A DNA stretch of 64,000 nt from Streptococcus moroccensis (GTDB lineage: Bacteria > Bacillota > Bacilli > Lactobacillales > Streptococcaceae). The notes under the pieces are model-generated. The model was given only the letters and a program-made list of their open reading frames with translations. It made no database searches and had not been told where the DNA came from. Location of the stretch: NCBI RefSeq assembly GCF_030812835.1, contig NZ_JAUSTM010000004.1:79514-143513 (forward strand), read 5' to 3'. This document shows, in pieces, positions 23,234-32,846 of the stretch (the stretch's first letter is position 1; every line of letters starts with the position of its first letter). A program made the translations under genes and the position numbers.

Positions 23234-23996
23234 GTTTGAAAAACCTCTTTGCATTTTCTGTTGTGGCTTTAGCGACTTCTTCAACAGATAGACCTTTTAG
23301 GTCTGCAATTTTCTCAACCACATAGCGGGTATAGGCCGTCTTGTTTTCCCTGCCACGTTTTGGTACTGGAGCTAAGTAGGGAGCGTCTGTCTCCACCAAG
23401 AGTTTATCCAGTGGGATTTTTGTCGCGACTTCATGCAAGTCCTCAGACTTCTTAAAGGTCACCACACCAGATAGAGAAATCATCATGCCCAAGTCCATAA
23501 ATCGCTCTGCCATTCCCCAAGAGCCCGAGTAAGAGTGCATAATCCCACCACGGGGCCCAACGCCCTCACTGGCAATCACGGCATAAGTATCGTCTAAAGC
23601 ATCTCTTGTGTGGACCACAAAGGGCAAGTCCAGCTCTTTGGACAGCTGGATTTGACGGCGAAATACGGCTTCCTGCACATCCTGTGGATCCTCCATCCAG
23701 TAATAATCTAGACCGATTTCTCCAAGTGCAAGGACTTTTTGGTGTTGAAGTTTCTTGCGTAGATAGATCTCCGTCTCTTTTGTATAACTTCCGGCCTCCG
23801 TTGGATGCCAACCGATGGTAGCATAAACCTGTGGAAACCGCTCAGCTAGCTCAATCGCCTTCTCGATGGTTGTGTGGTCAAATCCAACCACATTGTGAAG
23901 CATCACGCCCATTTCTTGGGCTAAAGCCAACTCGTCTGCTTCTCGGCCACAAAATGTTTCTATATTTAAATGTGTGTGCGTATCAAAAATTTCCAT
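23226..23996 (-). CDS. tatD: TatD-family metal-dependent DNase
   Basis: A 256-residue TIM-barrel hydrolase. The metal ligands are visible: DTHTHLN at residues 4-10, EIGLDYYW (about 92), HTRDA (about 129), MHSYSGS (about 155) and ETDAPYLAP (about 204). The frame extends to 24038, but the protein family begins at MEIFDTHTHL, ATG 23996. There is no Shine-Dalgarno sequence. Instead an extended -10 lies exactly seven bases upstream, which suggests a leaderless message. It heads tatD-rnmV-rsmA and starts just past the gapA terminator. Confidence 0.92.
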   Translation of the reverse strand: MEIFDTHTHLNIETFCGREADELALAQEMGVMLHNVVGFDHTTIEKAIELAERFPQVYATIGWHPTEAGSYTKETEIYLRKKLQHQKVLALGEIGLDYYWMEDPQDVQEAVFRRQIQLSKELDLPFVVHTRDALDDTYAVIASEGVGPRGGIMHSYSGSWGMAERFMDLGMMISLSGVVTFKKSEDLHEVATKIPLDKLLVETDAPYLAPVPKRGRENKTAYTRYVVEKIADLKGLSVEEVAKATTENAKRFFKLD

Positions 23997-24002
23997 GGTT
24001 CT

Positions 24003-24011
24003 ATTGTAACA
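24003..24011 (-). promoter_or_regulatory. Extended -10 promoter abutting the tatD start codon
   Basis: Minus strand TGTTACAAT (TGn plus TACAAT at 24003-24008). Seven bases past the hexamer is the A of the tatD ATG at 23996. The -35 region falls in the gapA terminator stem and has no TTGACA-like sequence. Confidence 0.55.
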
Positions 24012-24012
24012 C

Positions 24013-24036
24013 AAAAAAGAGAGCCGAAGCTCTCTC
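24013..24036 (-). terminator. Terminator after gapA
   Basis: GAGAGC and GCTCTC enclose the stable tetraloop TTCG, followed by TTTTTT, nine bases past the gapA stop. Confidence 0.9.
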
Positions 24037-24044
24037 ATTTGTTA

Positions 24045-25055
24045 TTATTTAGCAATTTTTGCGAAGTACTCAAGCGTACGAACCAATTGCGCAGTGTATG
24101 ACATTTCGTTGTCATACCAAGATACAGTTTTAACCAATTGTTTACCGTCTACAGTCAACACTTTAGTTTGAGTAGCATCAAACAATGAACCAAATGAGCT
24201 ACCTACGATATCTGAAGAAACGATTTCGTCTTCAGTGTAACCGTATGAATCGTTAGCTGCTTCTTTCATCACTTTGTTGATTTCATCAACAGTAACATCT
24301 TTGTCCAAAACAGTTACCAATTCAGTTACAGAACCTGTTGGAACTGGAACACGTTGAGCAGCACCGTCAAGTTTACCGTTCAAGTCAGGAATAACAAGAC
24401 CGATTGCTTTAGCAGCACCAGTTGAGTTAGGAACGATGTTAGCTGCAGCAGCACGTGCACGACGGAAGTCGCCTTTACGGTGTGGAGCATCCAAAGTCAT
24501 TTGGTCACCAGTGTAACCGTGGATAGTTGTCATCAAACCTTGTTGGATACCAAATGCATCGTGAAGAGCTTTAGCCATTGGTGCCAAACAGTTAGTTGTA
24601 CATGATGCACCAGAGATAACTGTTTCAGAACCATCGAGGATATCATGGTTAGTGTTAAATACAACAGTCTTAACATCGTTACCACCAGGTGCTGTGATAA
24701 CAACTTTTTTAGCACCATTTTCGTGCAAGTGTTTTTCAGCGCCTTCTTTAGAAGCAAAGAAACCAGTTGCTTCCAATACGATATCTACTTCTTGAGAAGC
24801 CCAGTCAATTTTTGTTGGGTCTGGTTCAGCTGAAACAGCGATGAAGTCACCATTCACATTGAAACCACCGTCAACAACTTCAACAGTACCGTCGAAACGA
24901 CCTTGAGTTGTATCATATTTCAAAAGATGTGCAAGCATTGCTGGGTCAGTCAAGTCGTTAATACGAACAACTTCAACACCTTCAACATTTTGGATACGAC
25001 GGAGAGCAAGACGACCGATACGTCCGAAACCGTTAATACCAACTTTAACTACCAT
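24045..25055 (-). CDS. gapA: Glyceraldehyde-3-phosphate dehydrogenase
   Basis: A 336-residue glycolytic enzyme. The NAD-binding start [19 protein letters not shown] and the catalytic [12 protein letters not shown] near residue 150 are intact, as is WYDNEMSYT at the C-terminus. It oxidises glyceraldehyde-3-phosphate with NAD and phosphate. In streptococci the same protein (Plr/GAPDH) is also found at the surface as a plasmin receptor, from general knowledge. ATG 25055 follows AAGGAGGG. An upstream ATG at 25082 has no ribosome site. It is monocistronic with a strong promoter and terminator, and the codon use is highly biased. Confidence 0.97.
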   Translation of the reverse strand: MVVKVGINGFGRIGRLALRRIQNVEGVEVVRINDLTDPAMLAHLLKYDTTQGRFDGTVEVVDGGFNVNGDFIAVSAEPDPTKIDWASQEVDIVLEATGFFASKEGAEKHLHENGAKKVVITAPGGNDVKTVVFNTNHDILDGSETVISGASCTTNCLAPMAKALHDAFGIQQGLMTTIHGYTGDQMTLDAPHRKGDFRRARAAAANIVPNSTGAAKAIGLVIPDLNGKLDGAAQRVPVPTGSVTELVTVLDKDVTVDEINKVMKEAANDSYGYTEDEIVSSDIVGSSFGSLFDATQTKVLTVDGKQLVKTVSWYDNEMSYTAQLVRTLEYFAKIAK

Positions 25056-25164
25056 GTGTGATTCCCTCCTTATGAAAATCAAAAATATTTGTTCAGAGGC
25101 AAGCCTCTACGTTATTGTGAAATAAGTCACTTAGAAGTATTCCAGTAAACCTTTCAACATTTCT

Positions 25165-25193
25165 ATTATATAACTTTTCAAGACCTTTTGCAA
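25165..25193 (-). promoter_or_regulatory. Strong promoter of gapA
   Basis: Minus strand: -35 TTGCAA (25188-25193), 17-bp spacer, -10 TATAAT (25165-25170). The leader of about 100 nt includes a small GAGGC/GCCTC hairpin at about 25096-25107. Confidence 0.8.
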
Positions 25194-25257
25194 GATTTTT
25201 TCATATACTAGCCAATTGTTTATCACGACATAATGTTTTACGATCAGTCATCGGACT

Positions 25258-25283
25258 AAAAAAAGGAGACCTTACGGTCCCCC
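25258..25283 (-). terminator. Terminator after fusA
   Basis: GGGGACC and GGTCTCC form a seven-pair stem (one wobble) around GTAA, followed by a seven-T run, 11 bases past the fusA stop. Confidence 0.85.
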
Positions 25284-25294
25284 TAACAAAGCTC

Positions 25295-27376
25295 TTATGC
25301 TTCGCCTTTGTTTTTCTTGATAATGTCTTCTTGAACAGACTTAGGCACATCTTCGTAGTGGTCAAAGACCATCATGAAGGTACCACGACCTTGAGTCGCT
25401 GAACGAAGAACTGTTGCGTAACCAAACATTTCAGCAAGTGGTACATAGGCACGAACGACTTGAGTGTTACCACGTGCTTCCATACCATCCACACGACCAC
25501 GACGAGCAGTCACGTGACCCATAACGTCACCAAGGTTATCTTCTGGTGCAGTGATGGTTACGAGCATCATTGGTTCAAGGATAGATGGTTGTGCAGTTTT
25601 CGCAGCTTCTTTAAGGGCAAGTGATGCCGCAACCTTAAAGGCAGTCTCAGATGAATCGACATCATGGTATGAACCATCGTAAAGTTTCGCTTTCACGTCA
25701 ACCATTGGGTAACCAGCAAGGACACCGTTTGCCATAGATTCAATCAACCCTTTTTCAACGGCTGGTACGAATTCACGAGGAACCACACCACCGACAATAG
25801 CGTTCTCGAATTCAAATCCTTTACCTTCTTCGTTTGGAGTGAACTCAATCCAAACATCACCGAATTGACCTTTACCACCAGATTGGCGTTTGAAGAATCC
25901 ACGGGCTTGCGTAGAAGCACGGAAGGTTTCACGGTAAGATACTTGAGGCGCACCAACGTTTGCTTCAACCTTGAATTCACGTTTCATACGGTCAACAAGG
26001 ACATCCAAGTGCAACTCACCCATACCAGAGATAACTGTTTCACCAGTTTCTGGGTTAGTTTCAACACGGAAAGTTGGATCTTCTTCAGCCAATTTTTGAA
26101 GGGCAACACCCATCTTATCTTGGTCTGCTTTAGACTTAGGCTCAACCATCAATTGGATAACCGGTTCTGGAACATCGATTGACTCAAGGATGATTTTTGC
26201 TTTTTCATCAGTCAATGAATCACCAGTAGTGGTATCTTTCAAACCAACAGCAGCAGCAATATCACCAGCGTATACCACTTCAATTTCTTGACGGCTGTTC
26301 GCGTGCATTTGAAGGATACGTCCGATACGCTCACGTTTGCCTTTAGAAGTGTTCAAGACATATGAACCTGAGTTAAGGACACCTGAGTAGACACGGAAGA
26401 ACGTCAGACGACCTACGAATGGGTCAGTCATGATCTTGAAGGCAAGGGCCGCAAATGGCTCTTCATCAGATGCAGGACGAGTTTCTTCAGCTTCTGTATC
26501 TGGGTTGATACCTTTGATTGCTGGGATATCAAGTGGGCTCGGCAAGTAGTCAATAACCGCATCAAGCATCAATTGAACACCCTTGTTTTTGAAGGCAGAA
26601 CCACAAAGTACTGGGAAGAATTCAACGTTGATTGTCGCTTTACGGATACCAGCTTTCAATTCTTCGTTAGTGATTTCTTCACCTTCGAGGTATTTCATCA
26701 TCAAGTCTTCATCTGTTTCAGCAACAGCTTCAACCAATTTTTCACGGTATTCTTCAGCCATTTCAAGCATATCAGCTGGAATATCTTCTTCAAGAATATC
26801 TGTACCAAGGTCGTTCGTATAGATTTCAGCTTTCATCTTGATCAAGTCGATGATACCACGGAAATCATCCTCAGAACCGATTGGCAATTGAATTGGATGA
26901 GCATTCGCTTGAAGACGGTCATGAAGGGTAGATACTGAGTAAAGGAAGTCAGCACCGATTTTGTCCATTTTGTTGGCAAATACGATACGTGGTACTTTAT
27001 ACTCAGTTGCTTGGCGCCAAACAGTTTCTGTTTGAGGCTCAACACCTGATTGTGAGTCAAGAACGGTCACAGCACCATCCAATACACGGAGAGAACGTTG
27101 TACTTCGATTGTGAAGTCCACGTGTCCTGGGGTATCGATGATGTTTACGCGGTGGCCATCCCATTGCGCTGTTGTCGCAGCGGATGTGATTGTAATCCCA
27201 CGCTCTTGTTCTTGTTCCATCCAGTCCATTTGTGACGCACCTTCGTGTGTTTCACCGATTTTGTGGATTTTACCTGTGTAGTACAAGATACGCTCAGTAG
27301 TGGTTGTTTTACCGGCATCGACGTGGGCCATGATACCGATGTTACGAGTTTTTGCAAGTGAAAATTCGCGTGCCAT
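25295..27376 (-). CDS. fusA: Translation elongation factor G
   Basis: A 693-residue translocase GTPase. The G1 motif AHVDAGKTT is at about residue 17-25, DTPGH near 82 and NKMDK near 136. Domains II to V follow, including [10 protein letters not shown]. It drives ribosomal translocation and, with RRF, recycling. Codon use is strongly biased, as expected for an abundant protein. Its own extended -10 and an upstream terminator show that it is at least partly uncoupled from rpsL-rpsG, despite the conserved str-operon order. Confidence 0.97.
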   Translation of the reverse strand: MAREFSLAKTRNIGIMAHVDAGKTTTTERILYYTGKIHKIGETHEGASQMDWMEQEQERGITITSAATTAQWDGHRVNIIDTPGHVDFTIEVQRSLRVLDGAVTVLDSQSGVEPQTETVWRQATEYKVPRIVFANKMDKIGADFLYSVSTLHDRLQANAHPIQLPIGSEDDFRGIIDLIKMKAEIYTNDLGTDILEEDIPADMLEMAEEYREKLVEAVAETDEDLMMKYLEGEEITNEELKAGIRKATINVEFFPVLCGSAFKNKGVQLMLDAVIDYLPSPLDIPAIKGINPDTEAEETRPASDEEPFAALAFKIMTDPFVGRLTFFRVYSGVLNSGSYVLNTSKGKRERIGRILQMHANSRQEIEVVYAGDIAAAVGLKDTTTGDSLTDEKAKIILESIDVPEPVIQLMVEPKSKADQDKMGVALQKLAEEDPTFRVETNPETGETVISGMGELHLDVLVDRMKREFKVEANVGAPQVSYRETFRASTQARGFFKRQSGGKGQFGDVWIEFTPNEEGKGFEFENAIVGGVVPREFVPAVEKGLIESMANGVLAGYPMVDVKAKLYDGSYHDVDSSETAFKVAASLALKEAAKTAQPSILEPMMLVTITAPEDNLGDVMGHVTARRGRVDGMEARGNTQVVRAYVPLAEMFGYATVLRSATQGRGTFMMVFDHYEDVPKSVQEDIIKKNKGEA

Positions 27377-27413
27377 GAGGTTTGTTTCTCCTATATTTTT
27401 TGTTTACAGTGTT

Positions 27414-27422
27414 AGTATACCA
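27414..27422 (-). promoter_or_regulatory. Extended -10 promoter of fusA
   Basis: Minus strand TGGTATACT (TGn plus TATACT at 27414-27419), about 38 bases before the fusA ATG. The -35 region is poor. Confidence 0.55.
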
Positions 27423-27432
27423 TAATTGGTAT

Positions 27433-27460
27433 AAAAACGGATAGGCAGGACCTACCCGTT
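27433..27460 (-). terminator. Terminator between rpsG and fusA
   Basis: ACGGGTAGG and CCTATCCGT pair (one wobble) around TCCTG and are followed by TTTTTA. It lies about 245 bases after the rpsG stop and just before the fusA promoter. The 27461-27704 gap shows no gene. Confidence 0.75.
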
Positions 27461-27704
27461 CTTAAAAGATTATGGTTTTAATTGAACTCGAGCTACAAGT
27501 CACTAATAAAAAGATAAAATCTCCTAGAAGCTTATGCTTAGTCGTCGCTTTTCCTATTTTGCCTAGAACTTGTTTAACGCTCTCGTATCTTAGAATTGAG
27601 CTAGGGCTATACGCTGTGTGAAAATGATGAAGTTCCTTGTGTCTTTCAGACACTGTGTCACTTCCCTATTTTCACTTGGCGTTTTTAACACCCTCATCTT
27701 AATC

Positions 27705-28175
27705 TTACCAACGGAAGTGTGCGAAGGCACGGTTGGCTTCTGCCATACGGTGGGTGTCTTCACGTTTCTTAACTGCTGCACCTGTGTTATTAGATGCGTC
27801 AAGAATTTCTTTCGCCAAACGCTCAACCATAGTGTGCTCACCACGGTTACGAGCGATCGTTACCAACCAACGAAGACCTAAAGTTGTACGACGCTCTGGA
27901 CGAACTTCAACCGGTACTTGGTAGTTAGAACCACCGACACGGCGGGCACGGACTTCCAAGAGTGGCATGATGTTTTCCATAGCTGTTTCAAAAACTTCAA
28001 GTGGCTCGTTGCCAGTTGCTTCTTTGATGTAGTCAAAGGCACCGTAAACGATGCTTGCTGCCGTACCACGTTTACCATCAAGCATAAGACGGTTGATCAA
28101 ACGGGTAACAATTTGTGAATGATACAATGGATCTGCCAATACTTCACGTTTTGGCGCTCTATTTTTACGACTCAT
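27705..28175 (-). CDS. rpsG: 30S ribosomal protein S7
   Basis: A 156-residue primary 16S rRNA-binding protein ([20 protein letters not shown] start). The family segments [21 protein letters not shown] and the C-terminal [14 protein letters not shown] are intact. It nucleates the 30S head domain. It follows rpsL by 16 bases in the str operon. In other bacteria S7 autoregulates this operon, but no S7-type leader could be recognised here. Confidence 0.97.
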   Translation of the reverse strand: MSRKNRAPKREVLADPLYHSQIVTRLINRLMLDGKRGTAASIVYGAFDYIKEATGNEPLEVFETAMENIMPLLEVRARRVGGSNYQVPVEVRPERRTTLGLRWLVTIARNRGEHTMVERLAKEILDASNNTGAAVKKREDTHRMAEANRAFAHFRW

Positions 28176-28191
28176 TAGTTACTCTCCCTTC

Positions 28192-28605
28192 TTAGCCTTT
28201 TGGACGTTTAGTACCGTATTTAGAACGGCCTTGTTTACGATCGTTTACACCTGCAGTATCAAGTGCACCACGAACGATATGGTAACGTACCCCTGGAAGG
28301 TCTTTTACACGTCCACCACGGATAAGAACAACACTGTGCTCTTGCAAGTTGTGGCCGATACCTGGGATGTAAGCTGTTACTTCGATCAAGTTGCTCAAAC
28401 GGACACGGGCAAATTTACGAAGGGCTGAGTTAGGTTTTTTAGGTGTCATTGTCCCAACACGTGTTGCTACACCACGTTTTTGTGGTGATGAAACATTTGT
28501 TGTCACTTTGCGGTGGCTGTTATAGCCAACGTTCAAAGCTGGTGATTTAGATTTTTCTACTTTTGATTTACGCGGTTTGCGAACCAATTGGTTAATTGTA
28601 GGCAT
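28192..28605 (-). CDS. rpsL: 30S ribosomal protein S12
   Basis: A 137-residue decoding-centre protein. The conserved loops [11 protein letters not shown] and [18 protein letters not shown] are present. In the first, the Lys that confers streptomycin resistance when altered is the wild-type Lys. It is the first gene of the str operon, with a consensus promoter about 140 bases upstream and a leader of around 130 nt. Confidence 0.97.
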   Translation of the reverse strand: MPTINQLVRKPRKSKVEKSKSPALNVGYNSHRKVTTNVSSPQKRGVATRVGTMTPKKPNSALRKFARVRLSNLIEVTAYIPGIGHNLQEHSVVLIRGGRVKDLPGVRYHIVRGALDTAGVNDRKQGRSKYGTKRPKG

Positions 28606-28742
28606 CTACATACTCCTGTGTTTTTTTAATTTTGGTTGATAGAGCGCTTGGTGACAGCCTCTATCGCGGTGTACTTTTGCAACATTTGTCAGCACGTCTC
28701 TGTACACTTTTGAGAGACCAAAAGTAAAAAGTACCGTCTTAT

Positions 28743-28771
28743 ATAGTACCACAATAGGAGATGACTGTCAA
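28743..28771 (-). promoter_or_regulatory. Promoter of rpsL-rpsG
   Basis: Minus strand: perfect -35 TTGACA (28766-28771), 17-bp spacer, -10 TACTAT (28743-28748). The 28606-28742 leader and the 28772-28921 spacer hold no visible gene. Confidence 0.8.
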
Positions 28772-28921
28772 ACACTTCTGCTCTCTTTTTGAGAAACTGT
28801 CATTGATTTGTTATCTGGGTTCCTCATCTTTGAAAAGGGCACTTTTTAAAATTTATGTCAGGGACAAAACAGTGGATCAGGTTACTTATTCTGAAAAATG
28901 ATAGCGCGGCAATAGTTGTTA

Positions 28922-28960
28922 CTAACGGTCTGATTAGTTCCTTCATTCAATGACCGTTAG
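28922..28960 (-). terminator. Hairpin spanning the bglP stop codon
   Basis: CTAACGGTC and GACCGTTAG (9 bp perfect) pair across the bglP stop. No T-run follows, so it may be an mRNA-stabilising 3' hairpin rather than an intrinsic terminator. Confidence 0.5.
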
Positions 28961-30799
28961 CAGAAGATCCCCTGCCCTGACATCGCCTTCTATAGTTGGA
29001 AGAACATCAAAGTAATCGTTGGCATTGGTTACAATGATAGCGGTTGTTAAATCATAGCCTTGGACCTGGATGCGCTCACGGTCAAAATGGATAAGAGGCT
29101 GTCCAACCTCTACTTCATCACCGACAGCTACTAATCGTTCAAATCCTTCCCCATTAAGCTGAACCGTGTCAGTACCTAAATGGATGAGTAGCTCAAGACC
29201 CTTATCAGATAGAAGGGACAAGGCATGATTGGTTGGAAATATTGAGGTGACTTTCCCTTTGACAGGAGAACTCACGAAATCGTTAGTGGGCTGAATAGCT
29301 ATTCCTTGCCCCATGGCACCACTAGCAAAGACTGGATCTGCAATCTCCTCGAGAAGCACAACATCACCGTCTACTGGACTTTTGAGGAGGTATTGCCCTT
29401 TTGTAACTTCATTTTTCTCAGAAGTCTTTGTCTCAAAGTCCGCAGCCAGAGTTACTGTTTCAGGAAATTTGAGTAGGGAAGTCAAGAGGAAACCTGAGAC
29501 CGTTGCTAATAGAAGAGCTGTGACCGCTTTAAGCAGATTGGCCACACCTGACCCATCGGGCACGACAAATGTGGTCAAGGCAAATAGTCCTAAGCCCCCC
29601 ATCTGATAAGTATGGGCTCCCGCCCAACCAATAAATGCTCCTTGGATGGCGCCACCCAAGCTGCTTAAGACGAACGGCCAGCGCATAGGGAGACTAATCC
29701 CATATATAGCAGGCTCGGTGATTCCAAAGAAAGCCGATACAGCAGACGGTAGAACCAAGCGTTTCGTTTTGGCCTCCTTGCTTTTCAAATAAATCGACAA
29801 GATAGACCCTAGTTGCGAAAAATTCACAAAGGCAACCATAGCTAGGATGGTCGAAAACCCATTGGTTTGAAGCTGAATGGTCATCAGTGGAATCAAGCCC
29901 CAATGCAATCCTAAAATAACCAAAAATTGCCATAATCCGCCTAAAACAAAGCCCATTAAGGTAGGACTAAAATCGTAAATCCATTGAAACACCTGCCCAA
30001 TCATTTGAGAAAGAGTCACCATGGAGGGCCCTACAAGAAGGATGGTCAACGGAGCAACAACCAATAAGGTCACAAAAGGGACCATGAAATATTTGACAAC
30101 ATCTGGAATCCTTGGCTTTAGCCATTTCTCAACCTGCGCCGCTAAAGATACAGCAACAATAATAGGCAAGACGGTCTGGTAGTACCCTCCCATAGGGACA
30201 GATAAGGAAAGACCTATGGCACTTGGTAGAGCGCGGCCAGTGTTCAATGACGGGTACAAAAGGGCTGCCGCTAGCGCAAGACCTGTAAACTGGTTAAGAT
30301 TGAAGTATTTTGATGCATTAACGGCCAGTATCATGGGTAAGAACTGGAAAAAACCGTCACCAGTAGCTTCTAAAAGAAGGTAAAGCCCACTATTTTCAGC
30401 ATTAAAACCATAAAAAGCCATCATAGCCACGATTCCCTTAAGCATCCCAGTCGCCGCTAATACGCCCATGGTTGGCTGAAAAATGCCAGATACCATATTG
30501 ATGAAGCGATCCAATACCTTAGTTGACTCTTCCCCTCCCGTACGATTTTGAAGATCTGAGATCCTAAGTAAGGTATCGTAGACATCGGCCACATGGTTAC
30601 CGATAACAATCTGATACTGACCACCCGCCTCAACAATTGCCATGACATCTGGATGATTTTGAAGGCTTTCGGTGTTGACTAATGCGCGGTCTTTAAGAGT
30701 GAAGCGCAGGCGCGTCAAACAATGGGTCACACCTTTGACATTCGTTTCTCCACCGACATCATTTAATAATTGGCGTGCTAAACTTTCATAGTTTTTCAT
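28943..30799 (-). CDS. bglP: Beta-glucoside-specific PTS transporter, EIIBCA
   Basis: A 618-residue three-domain permease. Domain IIB has the phosphocysteine in GVTHCLTRLRFTLKD near residue 26. Domain IIC, about residues 100-450, has ten or so membrane segments with GITEPAIYG. Domain IIA has the active His in LLIHLGTDTVQL near residue 540. It imports and phosphorylates aryl-beta-glucosides. AAGGAATTCTT precedes the ATG. It lies 71 bases after the licT-like antiterminator gene, with a terminator between them. No phospho-beta-glucosidase gene is linked, so the hydrolase must be elsewhere or absent. Confidence 0.9.
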   Translation of the reverse strand: MKNYESLARQLLNDVGGETNVKGVTHCLTRLRFTLKDRALVNTESLQNHPDVMAIVEAGGQYQIVIGNHVADVYDTLLRISDLQNRTGGEESTKVLDRFINMVSGIFQPTMGVLAATGMLKGIVAMMAFYGFNAENSGLYLLLEATGDGFFQFLPMILAVNASKYFNLNQFTGLALAAALLYPSLNTGRALPSAIGLSLSVPMGGYYQTVLPIIVAVSLAAQVEKWLKPRIPDVVKYFMVPFVTLLVVAPLTILLVGPSMVTLSQMIGQVFQWIYDFSPTLMGFVLGGLWQFLVILGLHWGLIPLMTIQLQTNGFSTILAMVAFVNFSQLGSILSIYLKSKEAKTKRLVLPSAVSAFFGITEPAIYGISLPMRWPFVLSSLGGAIQGAFIGWAGAHTYQMGGLGLFALTTFVVPDGSGVANLLKAVTALLLATVSGFLLTSLLKFPETVTLAADFETKTSEKNEVTKGQYLLKSPVDGDVVLLEEIADPVFASGAMGQGIAIQPTNDFVSSPVKGKVTSIFPTNHALSLLSDKGLELLIHLGTDTVQLNGEGFERLVAVGDEVEVGQPLIHFDRERIQVQGYDLTTAIIVTNANDYFDVLPTIEGDVRAGDLLLTVIE

Positions 30800-30814
30800 A
30801 AGAATTCCTTACTT

Positions 30815-30852
30815 TAAAAATTCCCCAGTCAGCTCAGCTGAAACTAGGGAAT
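30815..30852 (-). terminator. Terminator between licT and bglP (possible attenuator)
   Basis: ATTCCCTAGTTTCAGC pairs imperfectly with GCTGACTGGGGAAT and is followed by TTTTT, ending 15 bases before the bglP ATG. Its position suits LicT-type antitermination, but I see no canonical RAT sequence overlapping its left arm. Confidence 0.65.
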
Positions 30853-30870
30853 GTAGATATAATGTTTTGG

Positions 30871-31710
30871 TTAATCCATCTTAGTCGTTGTCCGCTGGAT
30901 ATGGATGGTCAGGTAGACCAATTCTTCCTGGGAGATATCAAAATGGTATTGTTTAGAAACATAGGCTCCAATCAGCTCAGCACAAGCAAACGCCTTGGGA
31001 TAGTTTTGTTTCACTTGATCATAAAGGAGACTATCTCCCTCAGCATAGGCTTGACCGTCTAAAACACGCTGGGCAAAGTACTGCAGATGGGTGACAAAAC
31101 GGGCGTATGAAACACTTTCCTCATCAAACTCAACGCGATAATAGCGACGGACAAGGTTGATAAGTTCCTGAATCAACTTCGTCACTTTAACCGTCTGATC
31201 CATTTCGTGGTCATTTTTCTTGGCATTAACAAAATGCAAAGCGATAGAGGCTGCTTCATCATCAGGAATCTCCAGATTGAAACTTTCATTGAGCAGTTTG
31301 ACTGCCTCTAGTCCAACTTGGTATTCTTCTTGATAGAATTTTTTGATTTCAAAAGAAAGAGGATTTTTAATGAACAGTCCCTGCTGCGCTCGGTCAATGA
31401 CAAAATGCAAGTGATCCGCCAAAGCTAAATAAAGGCTCTCATTGTACTGCGTCTTTAAAACTTTAGCAGCCTTAGAAATAATGGCTTGGAAGATATCAAC
31501 TTCCTTGGGGGTGAGTTGCACGTAAAGCTCAGAAACAGCCTGACTAAATTGTTGATCAGATAGTTTAAAGACCTTTTCAACCAATTCTTGGTCCAGTTGA
31601 TCACCAGTCTTCTTTTGAAAGCCTAGGCCACGTCCCATGACAATAGCTTCTTGGCCATCCGCATCTTGGATCATCACCACATTGTTGTTAAAAACTTTGA
31701 TGACTTCCAT
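30871..31710 (-). CDS. licT: BglG/LicT-family transcription antiterminator
   Basis: A 279-residue protein. It has an N-terminal CAT RNA-binding domain (about 1-58: VIKVFNNNVVMIQDADGQE, GRGLGFQKK) and two PRD domains (about 65-170 and 175-279) with conserved His residues, including DHLHFVID and LTIHIQR. Such proteins bind a RAT hairpin and prevent termination. PTS phosphorylation of the PRDs links activity to substrate and catabolite status. GGGAGGTCTAGC precedes the ATG. The adjacent bglP is the probable target. Confidence 0.9.
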   Translation of the reverse strand: MEVIKVFNNNVVMIQDADGQEAIVMGRGLGFQKKTGDQLDQELVEKVFKLSDQQFSQAVSELYVQLTPKEVDIFQAIISKAAKVLKTQYNESLYLALADHLHFVIDRAQQGLFIKNPLSFEIKKFYQEEYQVGLEAVKLLNESFNLEIPDDEAASIALHFVNAKKNDHEMDQTVKVTKLIQELINLVRRYYRVEFDEESVSYARFVTHLQYFAQRVLDGQAYAEGDSLLYDQVKQNYPKAFACAELIGAYVSKQYHFDISQEELVYLTIHIQRTTTKMD

Positions 31711-31746
31711 GCTAGACCTCCCTTATTTCTCAGTTAGACTGCCTAT

Positions 31747-31818
31747 GTGCTATCAACAACTTGGCTTTTTGTCTGTTATTACTCTTTTTATGATAGCACT
31801 TCCAGCGTAAAAATGCAA
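31747..31818 (-). promoter_or_regulatory. licT promoter with flanking inverted repeat
   Basis: Minus strand: -35 TTGCAT (31813-31818), 17-bp spacer, -10 TATCAT (31790-31795). A perfect 9-bp inverted repeat, GTGCTATCA (31747-31755) and TGATAGCAC (31791-31799), overlaps the -10 and the early transcript. It could be an operator or an mRNA hairpin. Confidence 0.65.
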
Positions 31819-31837
31819 TAAGCTTTCTCCTGCTATC

Positions 31838-31864
31838 AAAAAGGCTGGATAGCGACCCAACCTT
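31838..31864 (-). terminator. Terminator after purR
   Basis: AAGGTTGGGT and ATCCAGCCTT pair (one wobble or mismatch) around CGCT, followed by TTTTT. It sits about 75 bases past the purR stop. Confidence 0.8.
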
Positions 31865-31938
31865 TTCTCAGATTTCCTTTAAACCTACGATTCCGTGATT
31901 TTTCTACGGTTAATTGTAATTGTTAGTGACCGATTAAA

Positions 31939-32754
31939 TCACTCTTCAAAGATATTGCCCAACTGCACAGCAATAGAAGCATCCTTTATATTGATATTGG
32001 TCACTGTCAGGAGTGACTTATAGCTCATTTCATCACGAACTCCTTGGACATTGTCTGCAAAGACAGCTACCCCTGCCAGGGTACTATCAAATTCCGTCAA
32101 AAGGCTAACCATCCCATTGATTGTTCCGCCGCCCTTCAAGAAGTCATCCACAATAAGGACACGGCTACCTGGTTTAAGGCTACGTTTGGAAAGAAACATT
32201 TTCTCAATACGGCCACTTGATCCTGATGCATAATTGACTGATACAGTAGATCCTTCGGTGATCTTGAGGTCACGGCGCACAATGACAAAGGGAACATTTA
32301 AGACATCGGCGACAGCATTTGCCAAAGGAACCCCTTTTGTAGCAACGGTCATAACGGCGTCAATCCGCTGTCCCTTAAAAGCTTTGGTTATAATACGGCC
32401 TATTTGTTTCAAAATTTTAGGCGTGGACAATAAATCCGATAAATAAATATAGCCTCCAGGCAAAATCCGATCGCTCTCAGACAAACGCCCACAGAGGTCC
32501 ATGGCAACCTTTCGAGCTTCCTGATCTGAAATTGAAGGGGTGAAGATGACCCCACCGCTAGCTCCAGTAATCGTCTCGATATCCCCAATTTCACTGGTTT
32601 CAAAGGCGCGTTTAATGATGGAAATATCCTCAGAAATCGACGATTTGGCAGATTCATAACGTTCTGCAAAAGTGCTCAAGCTGGTCAATTCATAAGGATG
32701 GTTAATCAAGTAATTTGAAATCAGCACCATCCGTTCACTACGTCTAATCTTCAT
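31939..32754 (-). CDS. purR: Purine operon regulator PurR (Bacillus/Lactococcus type)
   Basis: A 271-residue regulator. It has an N-terminal winged helix (about 1-72: RRSERMVLISNYLINHPYEL) and a C-terminal phosphoribosyltransferase-fold domain with the PRPP-binding loop VLIVDDFLKGGGTING near residue 200. It binds PurBoxes and senses PRPP, acting as an activator in lactic streptococci. The frame opens at 32796, but GAGGAAAACAG before ATG 32754 defines the start. PurBox-like sites in its own promoter imply autoregulation, and the sites before purC and purD in this window are likely targets. Confidence 0.93.
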   Translation of the reverse strand: MKIRRSERMVLISNYLINHPYELTSLSTFAERYESAKSSISEDISIIKRAFETSEIGDIETITGASGGVIFTPSISDQEARKVAMDLCGRLSESDRILPGGYIYLSDLLSTPKILKQIGRIITKAFKGQRIDAVMTVATKGVPLANAVADVLNVPFVIVRRDLKITEGSTVSVNYASGSSGRIEKMFLSKRSLKPGSRVLIVDDFLKGGGTINGMVSLLTEFDSTLAGVAVFADNVQGVRDEMSYKSLLTVTNINIKDASIAVQLGNIFEE

Positions 32755-32784
32755 CTGTTTTCCTCGTTTTTGGTTCTTTTTTCT

Positions 32785-32840
32785 ATTATACCACAAGAGG
32801 CAAAAAAACGAACGTTTTTTTTATTTAAAAGTTCGTTTTT
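32785..32840 (-). promoter_or_regulatory. purR promoter with two opposed PurBoxes, overlapping yhaM terminator
   Basis: Minus strand: extended -10 TGGTATAAT (hexamer 32785-32790). Upstream are two PurBox-like sites in opposite orientation: AAAAACGAACTTT (minus strand, 32828-32840, 12 of 13 to AWWWCCGAACWWT) and AAAAACGAACGTT (plus strand, 32804-32816). Because they are inverted, the same DNA forms a GAAC/GTTC stem followed by a T-run in the yhaM transcript, so it can serve as its terminator too. Confidence 0.7.
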
Positions 32841-32846
32841 CGTTTT

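Noticed and set aside
26573..26938. 121-residue plus-strand frame in fusA
   Set aside because: Antisense shadow of a highly biased gene; Phe/Ser-rich composition reflects the complementary codons.
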